A DNA stretch of 64,000 nt from Paraburkholderia sp. BCC1886 (GTDB lineage Bacteria > Pseudomonadota > Gammaproteobacteria > Burkholderiales > Burkholderiaceae). Position numbers and translations under genes: made by a program. How positions within the stretch are numbered: position 1 is the stretch's first letter; every line of letters starts with the position of its first letter. The stretch covers positions 62,001 through 126,000 of the forward strand of contig NZ_CAAJGK010000085.1 in assembly GCF_900996245.1 (NCBI RefSeq), in the 5' to 3' direction. This document shows positions 63,567-64,000 of the stretch, one piece after another. A model generated the notes under the pieces. It was not told the DNA's origin. It searched no databases and saw only the letters and a program-made list of their open reading frames with translations.

Positions 63567-64000
63567 ATGCTTAAGAAAATCAAACTTCGCTCGCTTCTCG
63601 CGAACTCCTGGGTTCTGCTGTTCCTTGCCTTGCTGGTGGCAGGCGGACTCACGTTCCTCCTGTACAAATACCTGAACGATCGCGAGACCAAACTCAAAGC
63701 CGAGATGGACGCGCATAACGTGACCGCCAAGGTCGATGTCGTGGTGCCGGCGCGAGACGCCGATGTCGGAACGCCGTTGTCGAACGACGATTTCGTTTCG
63801 CGCGACATCGAAGCCGACCTGGTTTCCGACGACATGATTCGCGCCGATAACTTCGAGCAGTACCGCAAATCGCATCTGGTCAAGCCGGTGCGGCGCGGTC
63901 TGCCGCTGCGCGCCAGCGATATCGATGCGCTGCGCGGTCGCGACTTCTCCGACATCCTGCCGCCGGGACAGCGTGCGCTGACCGTGGAAATCGATACGGT
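63567..64000 (+). CDS. CpaB/RcpC-like Flp pilus assembly protein, N-terminal fragment (3' end outside window)
   Basis: ATG at 63567 opens a frame that runs off the window after 144 codons. A cytoplasmic start MLKKIKLRSLLANSW leads into one membrane helix (about residues 16-34, VLLFLALLVAGGLTFLLYK). Then comes a SAF-like region with VDVVVPARDADVGTPLSNDDFVSRDIEADLV-type sequence, VRRGLPLRASDID and LPPGQRALTVEID, which matches CpaB/RcpC. This protein acts in the periplasm with the secretin of Tad pili. It implies the rest of the tad locus (secretin, ATPase, TadB/C) continues beyond the window. Confidence 0.85.
   Translation, partial: MLKKIKLRSLLANSWVLLFLALLVAGGLTFLLYKYLNDRETKLKAEMDAHNVTAKVDVVVPARDADVGTPLSNDDFVSRDIEADLVSDDMIRADNFEQYRKSHLVKPVRRGLPLRASDIDALRGRDFSDILPPGQRALTVEIDT

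Overview
The window is dense, GC-rich proteobacterial DNA and looks like a Burkholderiaceae replicon. My best guess is Paraburkholderia or a close relative, possibly a secondary chromosome. That rests on recalled gene order (gltA-sdhE-sdhBADC; leuC-leuD-leuB-asd-fimV-truA-trpF-trpB-methylase-trpA-accD-folC-SPOR-cvpA-purF-metZ) and on the adhesin/OmpA/two-component cluster. No marker gene here fixes the species.

Layout. (1) 1-7609, + strand: 3' end of glgX, then treZ-malQ-treY with stop/start overlaps, a glycogen/malto-oligosaccharide to trehalose operon. (2) 7612-8217: a large inverted-repeat element that fills the whole gap between the convergent treY and CorC-like genes; each arm carries a 15-bp hairpin, and the two hairpins differ by compensatory base-pair changes. 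(3) 8220-11894: CorC/HlyC-like membrane protein, a stand-alone histidine kinase with a damaged ATPase domain, an FKBP isomerase and an AraC-family regulator. (4) 11988-36528, - strand: a long biosynthetic and TCA block. Read in transcription order it is sdhC-sdhD-sdhA-sdhB-sdhE-gltA, then leuC, an entericidin-like lipoprotein, leuD, leuB, a 50-residue small ORF, asd, fimV, truA, trpF, trpB, an orphan DNA methyltransferase, trpA, accD, folC, a SPOR protein, cvpA, purF and metZ. (5) 36686-45078: a HutC-type GntR regulator diverging from mdh across a perfect 20-bp palindrome, then a CitE-like CoA lyase, a small MliC-like secreted protein, prpD and acnA. (6) 45207-59234, - strand: a surface-adhesion island. 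A 3020-residue trimeric autotransporter is followed by an OmpA lipoprotein. Below these lies a NarL-type response regulator, an unorthodox kinase with a degenerate H box and a C-terminal HPt domain, and an unknown membrane protein with a proline-rich tail. (7) 59880-64000, + strand: start of a Tad/Flp-like pilus locus (Flp pilin, TadG-like, TadE-like, unknown secreted protein, second short pilin, CpaB/RcpC running off the end).

How it fits together. The central block supplies TCA enzymes, branched-chain and aromatic amino acids, fatty acid, folate and purine precursors, and its genes are ordinary. The accessory interest is at the edges: the inverted-repeat element, and the adhesin/two-component/pilus island, where two adhesive systems are transcribed away from one 645-bp intergenic region and several signalling proteins carry altered catalytic motifs. 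All identities come from reading motifs by eye; no database search was run.
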